Origin: an uncultured Polycyclovorans sp. | Lineage (GTDB): Bacteria > Pseudomonadota > Gammaproteobacteria > Nevskiales > Nevskiaceae | Reading direction: 5' to 3' | Assembly: GCA_936928855.1 (NCBI GenBank) | Contig: CAKZHZ010000052.1 | Span: 1-64,000 of the forward strand | Length of the DNA: 64,000 bases | In this document: positions 44,111-53,845 of the stretch, piece after piece | How positions within the stretch are numbered: position 1 is the stretch's first letter | How the letters are laid out: each line of letters begins with the position of its first letter | Notes under the pieces: generated by a model | The model's database searches: none | What the model saw: only the letters and a program-made list of their open reading frames with translations | Told to the model about the DNA's origin: nothing | Program-made: the position numbers and the translations under genes

Positions 44111-44135
44111 GGACCAATTCAGTCCCGTTTGGGAC
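44111..44135. promoter_or_regulatory. Nested inverted repeats in the suf promoter region
   Basis: GGAC-N7-GTCC (44111-44125) overlaps GTCCC-GTTT-GGGAC (44122-44135). Both are perfect. They lie in the 56-base gap between the divergent thioesterase and the Rrf2 suf regulator, where an autoregulatory operator would be expected. Confidence 0.45.
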
Positions 44136-44159
44136 AGCAACCCAGGACCGGTGGTTACC

Positions 44160-44618
44160 GTGCTCAGGCTGAACAAGTTGGCAGATTATGCAACCGTGGT
44201 GTTGTCGGCGATGGCCGGCGCCCCCGCGCGCGTGGTCAACGGCCCTCAGCTGGCGCAGGAAACCCACCTCCCCGCCCCCACCGTCGCCAAGGTGCTCAAG
44301 CGCCTGACGCGTGAGGGCCTGGTGGAGTCCACCCGCGGCCTGCATGGCGGCTACCGCCTCGCGCGGGACCCCGCCGGCATCAGCATCGCTGACATCGTGC
44401 GCGCCGTCGAAGGGCCGATCGCCCTGACCGACTGCGCCACTCACGGCAGCGGCTGCACCCTGTCACGTGGCTGCCGGCCACGGGCTTCCTTCCGGCTCAT
44501 CGACAGCGCCATTCAGCGTGCGCTCGAAGCCGTCACCCTTGACCAGATGGCGACGCCCCCCTCCCCGGACATGCCGGCGCGGTTGGCAGAGGCCATCCGG
44601 CCCCAACCCCGGAGCTGA
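44160..44618 (+). CDS. SUF system Fe-S cluster assembly regulator (Rrf2/IscR family)
   Basis: This 152-residue protein begins VLRLNKLADYATVVL (GTG start) and has a winged-helix (LPAPTVAKVLKRLTREGLV), GLHGGYRLAR, and three cysteines in DCATHGSGCTLSRGC, the expected Fe-S site. The GTG at 44160 matches the family MLRxxKLADY start; a GTG at 44151 would add three residues. It leads the suf operon, three bases before sufB, and probably controls it according to cluster status. Confidence 0.9.
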   Translation: MLRLNKLADYATVVLSAMAGAPARVVNGPQLAQETHLPAPTVAKVLKRLTREGLVESTRGLHGGYRLARDPAGISIADIVRAVEGPIALTDCATHGSGCTLSRGCRPRASFRLIDSAIQRALEAVTLDQMATPPSPDMPARLAEAIRPQPRS

Positions 44619-44621
44619 TCG

Positions 44622-46069
<1,448 letters not shown>

Positions 46070-46073
<4 letters not shown>

Positions 46074-46156
46074 GCACCGACGACATCGCGGGCCTCGCCC
46101 GCAGGCTCACGCTTTCGCCAGGGACGACAACGCCAACCTCGCGAGGACTTGTGTAA
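46070..46156 (+). CDS. 28-codon ORF coupled between sufB and the tautomerase
   Basis: The ORF has 28 codons (MSTDDIAGLARRLTLSPG at its start). Its ATG overlaps the sufB stop (ATGA), and its TAA overlaps the tautomerase ATG (TAATG). No family is recognised. It may be a true small protein, a coupling leader for the tautomerase, or a remnant. Confidence 0.4.
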
Positions 46157-46356
46157 TGCCGATCATCACCGTCCAGATGTTCGAAGGCCGCAGCCTGGAG
46201 CAGAAGCGCGAACTGGTGAGCAGCCTCACCCGGGAGATGGCGCGCATCTGCAAGCTCGGCGAATCGACCATCCACGTCGTCATACAAGAAACAACCAAAG
46301 AAAACTGGGGAATGGGCGGCCAGCTCTTCTCCGACCGCACACCCGGAAAATCCTGA
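46156..46356 (+). CDS. 4-oxalocrotonate tautomerase family protein
   Basis: This 66-residue protein begins MPIITVQMFEGRSLEQKREL, so the mature N-terminal catalytic proline is present, with Arg11 of EGR and the IHVVIQETTKENWG motif. This is the XylH/YwhB-type tautomerase fold. The reaction here is unknown. It is sandwiched in the suf operon between sufB and sufC, starting on TAATG and ending on TGATG with sufC. The context is unusual for this enzyme. Confidence 0.9.
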   Translation: MPIITVQMFEGRSLEQKRELVSSLTREMARICKLGESTIHVVIQETTKENWGMGGQLFSDRTPGKS

Positions 46357-47102
46357 TGCTTGAAATCACCAACCTCCATGTCACTGTCGACGACAAGCCC
46401 ATCCTCAAGGGCATTGATCTCACGATAAAGGCGGGCGAAGTCCACGCCATCATGGGGCCCAACGGCTCCGGCAAGTCCACTCTGTCCAACGTGCTCGCAG
46501 GCCGCGAGGACTATGTCGTCACCGACGGCAGCGTACGCTTTCAGGGTGACGACCTGCTCACACTCGAACCCGAGCAGCGGGCCTGTGCCGGCATCTTCCT
46601 GGGTTTCCAGTACCCGGTGGAGATCCCCGGCGTCTCCAACCTCACCCTGCTCAAGGCCGCACTCAACGCCAAGCGCAAGTATCACGGTCAACCCGAGATC
46701 GAACCGGGTGACTTCCTTGCCTGGGTCCGTGATCGCGTCCAGAAGATGAGCATGAACACCGCCATGCTGCAGCGTGGGGTCAACGAAGGCTTCTCCGGCG
46801 GCGAAAAGAAGCGCAACGAGATCCTGCAGATGCTGGTGCTCGAGCCCACCCTGATGATCCTTGACGAAACCGACTCAGGCCTCGACATCGACGCCCTCAA
46901 AGTGGTCTCTGACGGCATCAACCTGCGCCGCGGCCCGGATACCGCCACGCTGCTGGTCACCCACTATCAGCGCCTGCTCGACCACGTGAAACCGGATGTG
47001 GTGCATGTGCTCTCAGGCGGTCGCATCATCAAGACCGGCGGCCCTGAACTGGCCCTGGAACTGGAAGCCCGCGGCTACGGCTGGCTGGAGCAGGCTGCCT
47101 GA
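46356..47102 (+). CDS. sufC: Fe-S cluster assembly ATPase SufC
   Basis: This 248-residue ABC ATPase shows IMGPNGSGKSTLSNVLAG (Walker A), FSGGEKKRNEILQML (signature), MILDETDSGLDIDAL (Walker B and D-loop) and VTHYQRLL (H-loop). It drives SufBCD cluster assembly. The start overlaps the tautomerase stop (TGATG) and its stop overlaps sufD the same way. Confidence 0.97.
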   Translation: MLEITNLHVTVDDKPILKGIDLTIKAGEVHAIMGPNGSGKSTLSNVLAGREDYVVTDGSVRFQGDDLLTLEPEQRACAGIFLGFQYPVEIPGVSNLTLLKAALNAKRKYHGQPEIEPGDFLAWVRDRVQKMSMNTAMLQRGVNEGFSGGEKKRNEILQMLVLEPTLMILDETDSGLDIDALKVVSDGINLRRGPDTATLLVTHYQRLLDHVKPDVVHVLSGGRIIKTGGPELALELEARGYGWLEQAA

Positions 47103-48172
47103 TGGGTGCCGCCAACCCCCTGCGCCCCGTGCTGCCCGCCAGTCATCCCGCACGGCAGGCCCTGGTCGAGCGCTTCGATGCGCTCGGCTGGCCCACCCGC
47201 AAACACCCTGCCTGGCAGTACACCGATCTGGCCCCGCTGGGCAGCCGCAGCTGGACATCGCTGCCCACCGCGGGCGGAGACGCCGCGCCTGCCGCCGCCG
47301 CTGAAGACGACCACTTCGCACTTCTCAACGCCGCCTTCGCGCCACCTGCCACCCGCCTTGGTGAGACCGGCGGTCCGGATGCAAGTGATCGTGATGTGAC
47401 CGCAGATCACATGGTGCACCGTCAGTACACACTGAGCGTCGCCACCGATACCCGCCGTCAACTGGTGATCGACGGCCACACCACCATTGAGGGCCTGCGC
47501 ACGCGGTGGATCAACGTGGCGCTGGCCGCCAACAGCGAGTTGGACCTGGTGTGGATCGGTCAGGAACAGGGGCGTGGGCACGACCTGGCCCGGCTGACCG
47601 CCAACGTCGGCCCCGGCGCCCGCCTGCGTCTGTGGGTGCTCAAGCTCGGCACCGTGCGCAGTCGCCTCGAAGCCCAGCTGCACCTGGACGACGAGGGCGC
47701 ACAGGTAGAGGTGCATGCGCTGGCGCTGCCGCGCGGGGAAGGCACCCTCGATCTGCCGCTGGCCGTGCACCACCACGCGCCGCATTGCCTCAGCCGCATG
47801 AGCCTGCGGGCTATCGGCGTCGACCGTACCCGCAGCAGTTTCAACGGCCGCGTCATCGTCCACGAGGGCGCGGTCAAGACCGACTCGGAACAGCACATGG
47901 CCAGCATGCTGCTGTCGGCCAAGGCGGAGATCAACGCCAAACCGGACCTCGAGATCTACAACGATGACGTCAAGTGCGCTCACGGCGCCAGCTTCGGTCA
48001 ACTTGATGACGATGCCCTGTTCTACCTGCGCGCCCGCGGTGTTGATCGCGACAGCGCCAAGGCACTGCTGACACGCGCCTTCGCGGCCGCCGTGCTGGAC
48101 GCCCTGCCGGATGCCTTGCAGGCGGAGCTGGGCGATCGCGTGCTGCAGCAGCTGGCAGAGGTCGGCGCATGA
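47102..48172 (+). CDS. sufD: Fe-S cluster assembly protein SufD
   Basis: This 356-residue protein has the SufB/D pattern: KHPAWQYTDLAPL, GVDRTRSSFNGRVIVHEGA, DLEIYNDDVKCAHGASFGQL and FYLRARGVDRDSAKALLTR. It completes the SufBCD complex. It is coupled to sufC (TGATG) and sufS (ATGA). Confidence 0.95.
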   Translation: MGAANPLRPVLPASHPARQALVERFDALGWPTRKHPAWQYTDLAPLGSRSWTSLPTAGGDAAPAAAAEDDHFALLNAAFAPPATRLGETGGPDASDRDVTADHMVHRQYTLSVATDTRRQLVIDGHTTIEGLRTRWINVALAANSELDLVWIGQEQGRGHDLARLTANVGPGARLRLWVLKLGTVRSRLEAQLHLDDEGAQVEVHALALPRGEGTLDLPLAVHHHAPHCLSRMSLRAIGVDRTRSSFNGRVIVHEGAVKTDSEQHMASMLLSAKAEINAKPDLEIYNDDVKCAHGASFGQLDDDALFYLRARGVDRDSAKALLTRAFAAAVLDALPDALQAELGDRVLQQLAEVGA

Positions 48173-49377
48173 GTCTCGATCTGAATGCCCTGCGCGCCCA
48201 GTTTCCCATCCTGCGCGAAACCGTCCGTGGCAAGCGCCTGGCCTACCTGGACAACGCCGCCACGACCCAGAAGCCCGAGGCGGTGCTGCAGGCGCTCGAT
48301 CACTACTACCGGCACCAGAATGCCAACGTGCACCGCGCCGTCCACCTGCTGGCCGAGCGCGCCACCCAGGCCTACGAAGGAGCCCGCGACACCATTGCCC
48401 GCTTTGTTGGTGCCGACCGCGAAGAGGTGATCTTCACCCGCGGCACCACCGAGGGCATCAACCTGATCGCCCGCAGCTACCTGCAGCCACGCCTTCGACC
48501 AGGCGACGAGGTGCTGCTCACCGCCATGGAGCACCATTCCAACATCGTGCCCTGGCAGCTGGCAGGCGCCCGCACGGTAGCAGCACCCATCAACGACGAT
48601 GGCAGTCTCGACATGGAAGGCTGGCGTGCCCGCCTCAATGACCGCACCCGACTGGTGGCCGTGGGGCACGTTTCCAACACGCTGGGGATCATCAACCCCA
48701 TCCACGACATCATCCAAGAGGCACACGCCCGCGGGATCCCGGTGCTGGTCGATGGAGCGCAATCGCTGGCCCACCTGGAGGTGGACCTGCATGCCTGGGA
48801 CGTCGATTTCTTCGTCTCCTCCGCTCACAAGACCTATGGCCCCACCGGCTTCGGCCTGCTCTACGGCAAACGGGCGCTGCTGGAGGACACCCCACCCTGG
48901 CATGGCGGCGGCGACATGATCGAAACCGTGGCCTTCGAGGGCAGCACCTGGAACACCCTGCCCTACAAGTTCGAAGCGGGTACGCCGGATATTGCCGGTG
49001 CCGTCGGTTTCGCCGCCGCGCTGGACTGGCTTGGCGCGATGCCGGCCGACGACCGCCAGCGCCATGAAGAGGCGTTGCTGGCCTACGGCAATGAGCGACT
49101 GGCGACGGTGCCCGGGCTCTCCATCATCGGCACGCATCCGCACAAGAGCGCAATCTTCTCACTGGTGATGGAGGGCGCCCATCCTCACGACCTGGGTGCG
49201 TTGCTCAACGAAGCCGGGGTGGCGGTACGCACCGGCCATCACTGCACCATGCCCCTGATGAAGCGTTTCGGCGTGCCCGCAACCGCGCGCGCGTCGCTGG
49301 CGCTCTACAGCGGGACGGACGATATCGACCAACTGGTGGACGCCCTGAACACCGCCCGTCGCCTCCTGACAGCCTAA
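48169..49377 (+). CDS. sufS: Cysteine desulfurase SufS
   Basis: This 402-residue PLP enzyme shows YLDNAATTQKPEAVL, EHHSNIVPWQL, SAHKTYGPTGFGLLYG (Lys) and RTGHHCTMPLM with the active-site Cys. It supplies sulfur to SufBCD. It lacks a neighbouring sufE or sufU in this window, and neither sufA nor sufT is present. It is the last gene of the suf run. Standard length. Confidence 0.96.
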   Translation: MSLDLNALRAQFPILRETVRGKRLAYLDNAATTQKPEAVLQALDHYYRHQNANVHRAVHLLAERATQAYEGARDTIARFVGADREEVIFTRGTTEGINLIARSYLQPRLRPGDEVLLTAMEHHSNIVPWQLAGARTVAAPINDDGSLDMEGWRARLNDRTRLVAVGHVSNTLGIINPIHDIIQEAHARGIPVLVDGAQSLAHLEVDLHAWDVDFFVSSAHKTYGPTGFGLLYGKRALLEDTPPWHGGGDMIETVAFEGSTWNTLPYKFEAGTPDIAGAVGFAAALDWLGAMPADDRQRHEEALLAYGNERLATVPGLSIIGTHPHKSAIFSLVMEGAHPHDLGALLNEAGVAVRTGHHCTMPLMKRFGVPATARASLALYSGTDDIDQLVDALNTARRLLTA

Positions 49378-49409
49378 TCTCCACCCGAAGCCCCCAACGT
49401 GCTCGCATC

Positions 49410-49424
49410 GTCACAGCCTGTGAC
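49410..49424. promoter_or_regulatory. Inverted repeat GTCACA-GCC-TGTGAC
   Basis: A perfect 6-bp inverted repeat with a 3-base spacer lies between sufS and the GGDEF-EAL gene, 32 bases before its ATG. It lacks a T-run, so an operator is likelier than a terminator. Confidence 0.3.
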
Positions 49425-49455
49425 ATGATCAGGCACCGATCAACACTATCCCGGC

Positions 49456-52400
49456 ATGGCTCGACGCGAGGAGACCTATCACGCGGCACCCGCAGACCCT
49501 TCCGGTCTGCCGTGGTACCGACGGTTACAGTGGCAGTTCTGGCTGCTGGGCACGCTGCTGCTGATACTGCTGGCGGTGGCCGGATGGCAGCTCGGCCGCG
49601 CCATCGTGTACGAAACGCTGACGCGCGATGTCTTTCTCTATGAGACTGAAAGCGGCCGCCGCCTGCAAACCCGCATCGCCGCCCTGACTGATCGCGCGGA
49701 AGTACTCGCCGCCACCCTGGCCGAGTTGGCCGCCTCTGCGCCTCGCAACCCCGCTGAGCCCACACCGGCGGTCACCGACATCGTGGATGTGGCCGACCCC
49801 GAGGGTCGTTTTGCCAGCATCGGCATCTGGCCGCTGCCGGAGGGCGATGGCCCTCGCCGCAGCCGGGTCTGGCTGCGGGATGCCGTTGGCGAGCTGCAAC
49901 CACGCGATGACTACAACGATGCCCGGGTCGTGAGTTACGCCAACACCGCCTGGTTTGCCGCTGCCCGGTACGTCACCCCCCACCGCTGCTACTGGTCGCC
50001 CGTCCGGGTGGAGCGCCTCAGTCAGGAATCCCTGGTGAGCTGCAGCACGCCGATCCTGCGGGACGGGCGCTTCGCCGGCACTGTTACCGTTGGCATTCGT
50101 GTTGACACCCTGGAAGCCGAGTTTGAGCGCAGTACCGCTGGCGATCCCGGCTACAGCGTGCTGCTGGATGGCGAGCATCGCGTGCTGGCGCTGTCTGGAC
50201 TGCTGGCGGGCGCCGTAGGCAACCCCTCGCCTGCCACCTTGGCCGCACTGGCGCAGGCTTACCCGGCGCTCAATCCCTTATCGGTCAGCCTGTTCAACCA
50301 ACGTCGAGACTTCCGCAGCGAGATCGCCCGATCGCCAGCCTACGATGTCCATCAGATCTCCGCCCTGGAAGCGGCCGCCCCCAGCATGACGCGTGCTGAC
50401 GCCGAAGCCGCGCTGGTGCCGCTGTGGGCACGTCTGGCTGATGACGCCGACCGACCGCCGCCCCCGAAGGTGATGCCGATTGCCGACGACACGGTCCTTC
50501 AGGACGACGCCAACGCCACGGTACTGGACCTGCGCGGCACCGGCTGGACACTGGTCCGCGTGCGGGCGGCGCGAGAAGGCTTCTCCGGCGCGCGTGCGCT
50601 GTTCCAGAAAGTGCTCTGGTTCACCGTCGGCAGCCTGCTGATCGCCATGCTGGTGATGACCCTGGTGTTGCAACTGCAGGTCCTGCGTCCACTCCGCCGC
50701 ATGAGCGTGACGCTGTCCCGCGCGGGACGCCTGGATGAATCCCTGGACATCGTGCTCGACGCCAGTCGCGACAACGAGCTGGGCGTGCTGGCGCACGTTT
50801 ACAACGACCGCACCCGGCAACTCCGCGAGTTGATGGACAGTGCGCTCAACGCCAATGCCCAGCTCACTATCGAAGCCACCCAACGGCGTGAGCTGCAGCT
50901 CAATCTCGATGCCCTGCAACAGCGGCATCTGGTGTTGCTCGGGCACAGTAACGAAGGCCTGGTTCAAACAGACGCCCAGGGGCGCATCGAACACCTCAAT
51001 CCCGCAGCGGAGCAGCTCAGCGGCTTCCGCTCCGCCGATGTCCGCGGCCGCCCCTTCGGCGAGGTCTTCAGCCTGCGGCTCGATGGCGAAGAAGAACCGC
51101 TGCCCGACCTGGTGGCCGCCGCGCTTGAACGCGGCCAGACCCTGACCTACCACGATGGCGCACGCCTCACCACCGCTACCGGTGAGGCGCTGACGATGGG
51201 GATTCAAGTGGTGCCGGTGAGGGCTGCTGGCGGCCGCAACACGGCTGCCGTGGCCATCCTGAGGCCCCTCCAGAGTGCCACCGCGACCTCCACGGTCGCT
51301 GAAACTGCCGCACCCAGCGAGGACCCGCTGACCGGCCTGCCCGGCCGCGCTGCCTGTGAACAGCACCTGCGCAGCCTGCTGCACGCCGCGCAACTGCAGC
51401 CACGCGAACATGCCCTGCTGATCATCGACCTCGATCACTTCGAGCGCGTGAACAGCCAGAGCGACACCATGGCCGGCAACGAATGCCTGCAGCGGGTGGC
51501 CGACACCCTGCGCCAATCCGTGGGCCGCCGCGGTCGCGTCTACCGCATGGTCAGTGATCAGTTCGCGGTGGTGCTGGAAGCCTTCGACCTCGATCGTGCG
51601 CGCATCTTCGCCGATGCCCTGCGCGAGGCCATCGGCCGCCAGCAACACAGCTGGTCCGGCCGTGAACTGCGCATCACCGCCAGCATCGGCCTGGCCCGGC
51701 TCCATGGCGACAGCGACGCCGCCACCACTGTGGTGCGCGAAGCCGACGATGCCTGCCGGGCCGCCAAGCGGGAAGGTCGCAATCGCGTGCGCGTATTCGA
51801 TCCCACGGTCAGCCGTGGCCTGCCCACCGTGGATGATGCGCTGTGGGTACGCCGGATCCGGGCCGGCATCGACGAGGACCGCTTCCATCTCACCACGCAG
51901 TACATTCAACCCGCTGGCGCCAAGGCCGAGATCGCCTACTTCGAAGTGTTACTGGCCCTGGAAGACGAAGAAGGTTTCTGGGCCAGCCCCGACGCCTTTG
52001 CCGCCGTGGCGCACCGCCACGGTTTGACGGTGGAGATGGATCGCTGGGTGGTGTCGCGCACCCTCGGGTACCTGCAGCGCACCCCGGACGTACTGACCAA
52101 TCTCGGCTTCGTCCTGCTCAACCTGAGCCCCGCCACCATGGCCGACCCGGACTGGCTGCACTGGCTGGTCGAACAGCTGGAATCGCACCCGGAAGTGCCG
52201 CCGCGCGTGCTCTGCTTCGAACTGCGGCAGACCACCCTGCTGGAGCACCCCAAACAGGCCGCCACCTTCTGCGACGCCATGCGCGCCCTTGGTTGCCGCG
52301 TGTCGGTGGACCATTTTGCCGGCGCCGACCGCAACGCCCTGCCGGAGATCCGCTCGCTGGCCGTGGACCTGCTCAAGATCAATGCGCAGCACTACCGGCA

Positions 52401-52599
52401 GCTCACTCTGGACCCGGTGGAACAGCTGCTGGCCGAAAGTGCCGTCAAAGTCGCCCGCACCCTGCAGAAGGACGTGGTGGTATTCAACGTCGAAGACAGC
52501 GCCCTGGTGGCCGCCTGGCAGCGGATCGGCGTTGACTTCCTGCAAGGCCACGCCGTCGCCAAGCCGACCCCGGTGATCTTTTCGGTCCCGAGGCGCTGA
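49456..52599 (+). CDS. Membrane sensor with PAS and degenerate GGDEF and EAL domains
   Basis: This 1047-residue protein has a TM helix at 26-51, a large periplasmic sensor, TM2 at about 388-412, HAMP-like 410-475, PAS 490-605, GGDEF-like 620-790 and EAL-like 825-1040. The GGDEF motif reads VSDQF (near 697), and the EAL domain has EVL at its opening, VDHFAG where DDFG is usual, and QGHAVAKP. Both catalytic sets are therefore altered, so it is likely a c-di-GMP binder or an inactive scaffold rather than an enzyme. No LapD-like context is visible. Confidence 0.9.
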   Translation: MARREETYHAAPADPSGLPWYRRLQWQFWLLGTLLLILLAVAGWQLGRAIVYETLTRDVFLYETESGRRLQTRIAALTDRAEVLAATLAELAASAPRNPAEPTPAVTDIVDVADPEGRFASIGIWPLPEGDGPRRSRVWLRDAVGELQPRDDYNDARVVSYANTAWFAAARYVTPHRCYWSPVRVERLSQESLVSCSTPILRDGRFAGTVTVGIRVDTLEAEFERSTAGDPGYSVLLDGEHRVLALSGLLAGAVGNPSPATLAALAQAYPALNPLSVSLFNQRRDFRSEIARSPAYDVHQISALEAAAPSMTRADAEAALVPLWARLADDADRPPPPKVMPIADDTVLQDDANATVLDLRGTGWTLVRVRAAREGFSGARALFQKVLWFTVGSLLIAMLVMTLVLQLQVLRPLRRMSVTLSRAGRLDESLDIVLDASRDNELGVLAHVYNDRTRQLRELMDSALNANAQLTIEATQRRELQLNLDALQQRHLVLLGHSNEGLVQTDAQGRIEHLNPAAEQLSGFRSADVRGRPFGEVFSLRLDGEEEPLPDLVAAALERGQTLTYHDGARLTTATGEALTMGIQVVPVRAAGGRNTAAVAILRPLQSATATSTVAETAAPSEDPLTGLPGRAACEQHLRSLLHAAQLQPREHALLIIDLDHFERVNSQSDTMAGNECLQRVADTLRQSVGRRGRVYRMVSDQFAVVLEAFDLDRARIFADALREAIGRQQHSWSGRELRITASIGLARLHGDSDAATTVVREADDACRAAKREGRNRVRVFDPTVSRGLPTVDDALWVRRIRAGIDEDRFHLTTQYIQPAGAKAEIAYFEVLLALEDEEGFWASPDAFAAVAHRHGLTVEMDRWVVSRTLGYLQRTPDVLTNLGFVLLNLSPATMADPDWLHWLVEQLESHPEVPPRVLCFELRQTTLLEHPKQAATFCDAMRALGCRVSVDHFAGADRNALPEIRSLAVDLLKINAQHYRQLTLDPVEQLLAESAVKVARTLQKDVVVFNVEDSALVAAWQRIGVDFLQGHAVAKPTPVIFSVPRR

Positions 52600-52639
52600 C
52601 ACGCCCGCAAAGCTGCAGTTGCCGTCGTGCCAACACGGC

Positions 52640-53020
52640 CTAGGGCTCCGGCGGCAGATGTCGACAGGTTGCGACATAAAACGCCACGACCTGATCAGCC
52701 GCACGCCGCATGGCCCTATGGTCCAAGTGCTGCACCCGCAGTCCCGATGGCCCCCCGTCCCGCACACGGACCGTGCCCGTCATGGCCGCAATGAAGGCGG
52801 CATACTCCGCCGCCAGAAATGTCGGCAGATCCCGTCGGGGGTCGATCTGCAAGAGCGGCCCCATCACGGCCTCCTCCAGCCGATCCCCCAATGCCCCATC
52901 AGCGCACAGCACCTGCAAGGCAAGCCCCAGCTTCTCCCCAGCCCGCAGAAACCGGTCGGCTGGCAGCCCCTGACCCGACATCTCCCCTGCTGGACCCGAA
53001 CGGGAATCGAGCATCGACAT
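52640..53020 (-). CDS. Hypothetical protein
   Basis: This 126-residue predicted soluble protein (starting MSMLDSRSGPAGEMSGQGL) has no recognised motif. It contains a central run (LPTFLAAEYAAFIAAMTG) with helical character and ends CRHLPPEP. It converges on the GGDEF-EAL gene with a 40-base gap and diverges from the XRE regulator. The composition is typical of the window, so it may be a real orphan gene, but I cannot exclude a false prediction. Confidence 0.5.
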   Translation of the reverse strand: MSMLDSRSGPAGEMSGQGLPADRFLRAGEKLGLALQVLCADGALGDRLEEAVMGPLLQIDPRRDLPTFLAAEYAAFIAAMTGTVRVRDGGPSGLRVQHLDHRAMRRAADQVVAFYVATCRHLPPEP

Positions 53021-53103
53021 AGGCCCTCCATGGCATTCCCGAAAACCGGCAAACAGTGGCGCCGCCCCCCTCTGCTGCAGGCAGGGTGATAACAGCGCGA
53101 TGC

Positions 53104-53115
53104 ACAGTATATTGT
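53104..53115. promoter_or_regulatory. Palindrome ACA-N-TATA-N-TGT near the XRE gene
   Basis: ACAGTATATTGT is symmetric except at positions 4 and 9 and includes a -10-like TATATT. It lies 54 bases before the XRE start, where an autoregulatory operator could sit. Confidence 0.35.
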
Positions 53116-53168
53116 GAGGACGGACATCGCCTCAACCCCTACGGTCCGCAGATCAACGGGGGAAAACG

Positions 53169-53411
53169 GTGGAACCAGAACAAGCCTTTGGCGCGGTATT
53201 GCGTCGCCTGCGGCTACAGAAAGGCCTGTCACAGGAAGGACTCGCACTTGAAGCCGGGCTACAGCGCAACTACATCTCACTATTGGAGCGCGGTCTCAAC
53301 TCCGCCAGCTTGAAGACGCTGTTCAAACTGAGCGCGGTGCTCGGCACGCGCGTCTCGGACATGCTGGTCGAGGTGGAGAGCATGATCCTCAAGGCCCCAT
53401 CGCCCCCCTGA
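53169..53411 (+). CDS. Small XRE-family transcriptional regulator
   Basis: This 80-residue protein (GTG start) is almost entirely one helix-turn-helix domain: FGAVLRRLRLQKGLSQEGLA, LEAGLQRNYISLLERGLN, and TLFKLSAVLGTRVSDML. Single-domain XRE proteins of this size are often plasmid, phage or restriction-modification controllers, but no such partner is next to it. DNA target unknown. Confidence 0.85.
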   Translation: MEPEQAFGAVLRRLRLQKGLSQEGLALEAGLQRNYISLLERGLNSASLKTLFKLSAVLGTRVSDMLVEVESMILKAPSPP

Positions 53412-53434
53412 CGCCGCCTCGACCGCAGACCAAC

Positions 53435-53450
53435 TGTGACCTGCATCACA
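53435..53450. promoter_or_regulatory. CRP/FNR-family-type binding site
   Basis: TGTGA-CCTGCA-TCACA is a perfect CRP core with AAC before and ATTT after. It lies between the XRE gene stop (53411) and the TRL gene stop (53528), which converge, so its regulatory target is not obvious. Confidence 0.4.
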
Positions 53451-53527
53451 ATTTAACGCAGTAGGAAGCGCCGGCATCAAGACAGGCTGGGATGCCACTC
53501 GAACGCCACACCAGCCCACGCGACTTC

Positions 53528-53797
53528 TCACTCGCCATAAACGACTGTGCAGCGGCCTCCGCAGCAATACAGGATAGTCATCGTGCGGTGATCCACCGTT
53601 GCCACGCGGGTCATGCCCGCCGCGCGCGTGACCGCCTCGATGGAGGCATCGCCAGAGGCGAACAGGCCGAGCACGCTGCCGGCACACGCCTCACCTGAAC
53701 GGACCGACCGCACCTCGGGATTGCTGACACCGCCACCCCAGCGTGCCGTGTTGATCGCCCCGCTCACCATTGACACCGCGCAACCACTCAGCATCAC
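53528..53797 (-). CDS. TRL-like protein with possibly truncated N-terminus
   Basis: This 89-residue protein contains GEACAGSVLGLFASGDASIE and VATVDHRTMTILYC with CTVVYGE, the conserved core of TRL-like proteins, which are mostly small lipoproteins. MMLSGC looks like a lipobox, but there is almost no hydrophobic stretch before it. The frame extends upstream without a good start, so the signal peptide may be lost. Function unknown. Confidence 0.55.
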   Translation of the reverse strand: MMLSGCAVSMVSGAINTARWGGGVSNPEVRSVRSGEACAGSVLGLFASGDASIEAVTRAAGMTRVATVDHRTMTILYCCGGRCTVVYGE

Positions 53798-53845
53798 CGC
53801 CGTCGCATGACGCTCGGAAATGTTGAAGCGCCCAACGCCCCCCGT

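Noticed and set aside
50278..51909. Leftward frame of 543 codons opposite the GGDEF-EAL gene
   Set aside because: Covers a region with clear PAS and GGDEF signatures on the plus strand; no independent evidence.
53492..53698. Rightward 68-codon frame opposite the TRL gene
   Set aside because: Antisense to the conserved TRL core; no motif, though a CRP-like site lies upstream of it.
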